A DNA stretch of 31,031 nt, taken from Candidatus Zixiibacteriota bacterium (GTDB lineage: Bacteria > Zixibacteria > MSB-5A5 > RBG-16-43-9). This document shows positions 29,543 to 31,031 of the stretch, piece after piece; within the stretch, counting starts at the first letter, position 1; each line of letters opens with the position of its first letter. The notes beneath the pieces are model-generated. The model did no database searches, was not told where the DNA came from, and saw only the letters and a program-made list of their open reading frames with translations. A program made the translations under genes and the position numbers. The stretch covers positions 1 through 31,031 of the forward strand of contig JAOUFL010000002.1 of assembly GCA_029858245.1 (NCBI GenBank), in the 5' to 3' direction.

Positions 29543-29893
29543 ATGAAAATAAAGACCACCGCGAGGCATTTCACACTGGATCAGGAACTCAAAGATTTTG
29601 CCAAGGGGGAGATCGATCGGCTGGATAAATTTTTTGATCATATCATCGACACGCACCTGATCCTGGAAGCAGAAGGGTACAGAAAAAAAGCCGAGTTGAA
29701 TTTAAAAGTATATGGTACAGTGCTTAGCAGTCAGCACAGTTCTGATGACTTCCATACCTCGATTGAGGGTGCTCTGGATAAAATGAAAAGACAGCTTAAA
29801 AAATATAAATCCAAGTTAAGGGAAAGAAAGTTCCGCACCAGGAAAAGAGGCGCTGCTCCTATAGGGCCATCAGCAGAGGCTGAGGAGGAATAA
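29543..29893 (+). CDS. hpf: Ribosome hibernation promoting factor (short HPF/RaiA family)
   Basis: A 116-aa ribosome-binding protein that inactivates 70S ribosomes in stationary phase. The fold starts K-I-K-T-T-A-R-H-F-T-L-D-Q-E-L-K and has the H-x-x-D pattern S-S-Q-H-S-S-D-D-F-H-T-S-I-E-G-A-L-D-K-M near residue 70. The basic C-terminus (K-K-Y-K-S-K-L-R-E-R-K-F-R-T-R-K-R) suits rRNA binding. Length is that of short HPF, lacking the dimerisation tail of long HPF. It follows rpoN by 99 bases and precedes hprK by 8 bases, as in many Gram-negatives. Confidence 0.94.
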   Translation: MKIKTTARHFTLDQELKDFAKGEIDRLDKFFDHIIDTHLILEAEGYRKKAELNLKVYGTVLSSQHSSDDFHTSIEGALDKMKRQLKKYKSKLRERKFRTRKRGAAPIGPSAEAEEE

Positions 29894-29901
29894 TTTTAGA
29901 A

Positions 29902-30870
29902 ATGGAAAATGTCACAATTGAAAAGCTTTACAAAGAGAAGAAGGATTTTCTGGAACTTACCCTGCTAACGGCTGAAGAAGGGTTGAAGAAAAAGATATTA
30001 AATAACGAGATTCACCGGCCTGGTCTGGCCCTTTCGGGATACACAGATAGATTTGCTCATGAGAGAACTCAGGTTATTGGTGAAACCGAGCTATCCTTCC
30101 TGCAGAGTTTAGATCAGAATAAAAGAAAACAACTTCTGGAAAATGTATTTCGTTTCGAGATCCCCTGTGTCATAATCTCCAAGAATTTATATCCTCCCTC
30201 AGAGCTTTTAGAGATCGCCAATCGTAATCATATACCGGTTTTTCACTCCCGGCTTTCAACCGCAGAGCTAACTAACAGGTTATCTCTTTACCTGGATAAT
30301 ATTTTTGCACCACATATGACTATACATGGTACCCTGGTGGATGTTTACGGTATGGGATTGCTTTACACCGGGAAGAGCGGTATAGGTAAAAGCGAATGTG
30401 CGCTCGATCTGGTGGAAAGAGGTCATCGCCTGGTGGCAGATGATATGGTTAATATCATCCGAAAGACACCGGAGATTGTAATAGGCACAGGGAATGAGCT
30501 TCTCGGTCATCTTATGGAGATCAGGGGGGTAGGGATAATCGACATCGAGAAATTGTTCGGCATACGAGCGATTAGAATTCAGAAAAGGATCGAGGTTGAG
30601 GTAAGGCTGGTTTTATGGGAGGATGATCTGGAATATGAAAGGCTGGGGATTGAGGATAAATACACCCGCATCCTGGGAGTGGAAATTCCGGTGGTTACCA
30701 TTCCCATTTCCCCGGGGAAGAATATCACGGTGATCTCCGAGGTGATCGCCATGAATCATATGTTGAAAGTTTATGGACAGGAACCAGCAAAGGAGTTCTC
30801 CAGAAGGCTTATCAATGAGATATCCCGTAAAAAGCGGGTGAGTGATTATCTGGAAAGCGATCTGGAATAA
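29902..30870 (+). CDS. hprK: HPr kinase/phosphorylase
   Basis: A 322-aa bifunctional enzyme that phosphorylates Ser46 of HPr with ATP and removes the phosphate again. The N-terminal domain covers about 1-130. The kinase part has His142 in I-H-G-T-L-V-D-V-Y-G-M-G and the P-loop T-G-K-S-G-I-G-K-S (156-164), then L-V-A-D-D-M-V. The family signature M-E-I-R-G-V-G-I-I-D-I follows near residue 210. Length is normal. In Gram-negatives it commonly sits after rpoN-hpf, as here, and often regulates processes other than sugar uptake. No HPr or PTS gene follows it in the window: the next gene is mce-like. Confidence 0.95.
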   Translation: MENVTIEKLYKEKKDFLELTLLTAEEGLKKKILNNEIHRPGLALSGYTDRFAHERTQVIGETELSFLQSLDQNKRKQLLENVFRFEIPCVIISKNLYPPSELLEIANRNHIPVFHSRLSTAELTNRLSLYLDNIFAPHMTIHGTLVDVYGMGLLYTGKSGIGKSECALDLVERGHRLVADDMVNIIRKTPEIVIGTGNELLGHLMEIRGVGIIDIEKLFGIRAIRIQKRIEVEVRLVLWEDDLEYERLGIEDKYTRILGVEIPVVTIPISPGKNITVISEVIAMNHMLKVYGQEPAKEFSRRLINEISRKKRVSDYLESDLE

Positions 30871-30939
30871 CAGAGCTTGCTTTTAATAGGTAAAAAGTGT
30901 CTTTTTTTCAGGCATTTATTTTTCAAAAGGAAAAAGATA

Positions 30940-31031
30940 ATGGATAAAAGAATGATGGAGCTGAGAGTAGGGCTGGTAGTGGTAATTGCTGTGGTGATAT
31001 TGTTCTTTGGAGCACTCTGGATAAAAGAGAT
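30940..31031 (+). CDS. MCE/MlaD-family protein, 5' end only
   Basis: The window ends 30 codons into this gene. ATG 30940 has AAAAGGA about eight bases upstream. The first residues, M-D-K-R-M-M-E-L-R-V-G-L-V-V-V-I-A-V-V-I-L-F-F-G-A-L-W-I-K-E, show the single N-terminal helix (about 9-27) of MCE proteins such as MlaD, which carry lipids between inner and outer membranes. The start E-L-R-V-G is typical, but the MCE domain itself is outside the window, so the call rests on this short piece. Its closeness to hprK (about 70 bases) is common in FCB-type genomes, and it fits the envelope theme. Confidence 0.6.
   Translation, partial: MDKRMMELRVGLVVVIAVVILFFGALWIKE

Overview
The window looks like a chromosome segment of an anaerobic or microaerophilic Gram-negative bacterium of moderate-to-low GC. 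Evidence for an outer membrane is a Kdo/LPS block (kdsB, kdsA, kdsC, kdsD, an LpxL-type acyltransferase, lptC, lptB), an outer-membrane beta-barrel and an MCE/MlaD start. Also present are sigma-54 (rpoN), HPr kinase and a PEP-CTERM sorted protein. This mix resembles uncultured FCB-type lineages (Zixibacteria-like and relatives), but the phylum is a guess made without a search.

Region 1 (1-5320) is an arsenic and thiol-redox island: the 3' end of acr3, arsC, then arsR, an ArsP-type permease, an exported thioredoxin-like protein, two small CxxC thioredoxin-fold proteins, a two-cluster ferredoxin, a membrane-anchored thioredoxin and CcdA. Genes from arsR to ccdA are tightly packed and probably one transcript, carrying reductant across the membrane.

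Region 2 (5290-7030) is the most interesting part. Two tandem genes encode exported DUF1573 proteins. Each is interrupted by an in-frame TGA exactly where this family has the first Cys of its Cys-Gly-Cys motif. Both frames stay open and homologous after the TGA. A 32-nt stretch starting 21 nt after the TGA is identical in both genes, while the codons around it have diverged silently, and it includes a perfect hairpin with a GGU loop. TGA is an ordinary stop elsewhere in the window (kdsB, pyrG, lptB). The best reading is a pair of secreted selenoproteins with a Sec-Gly-Cys centre, fed by the neighbouring CcdA/thioredoxin system. The first has a near-consensus promoter and a 13-bp inverted repeat beside it.

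Region 3 (7000-17480) is mixed housekeeping: a glycosyltransferase and an isochorismatase-family hydrolase (minus strand, with a terminator-like leader hairpin), a PH-like membrane protein, a CbiMQO-type ECF cobalt/nickel transporter, a DUF763 protein, a membrane-tethered beta-lactamase-like serine hydrolase, mltG-ruvX and a D-cysteine desulfhydrase/ACC deaminase-like PLP enzyme.

Region 4 (17480-20900) is looser. It holds a PEP-CTERM protein with a good sigma-54 promoter match and an upstream dyad, an unrecognised helical protein, ridA, a small beta-barrel and several palindromic intergenic repeats and terminators.

Region 5 (20865-31031) is one long same-strand cluster, beginning at a clear sigma-70-type promoter: kdsB-pyrG-kdsA-kdsC-kdsD-acyltransferase-lptC-lptB-rpoN-hpf-hprK, ending in a truncated mce gene. 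It couples Kdo and lipid A synthesis, LPS export, CTP supply, sigma-54 and ribosome hibernation. I saw no CRISPR array, rRNA, tRNA, transposase or prophage gene.
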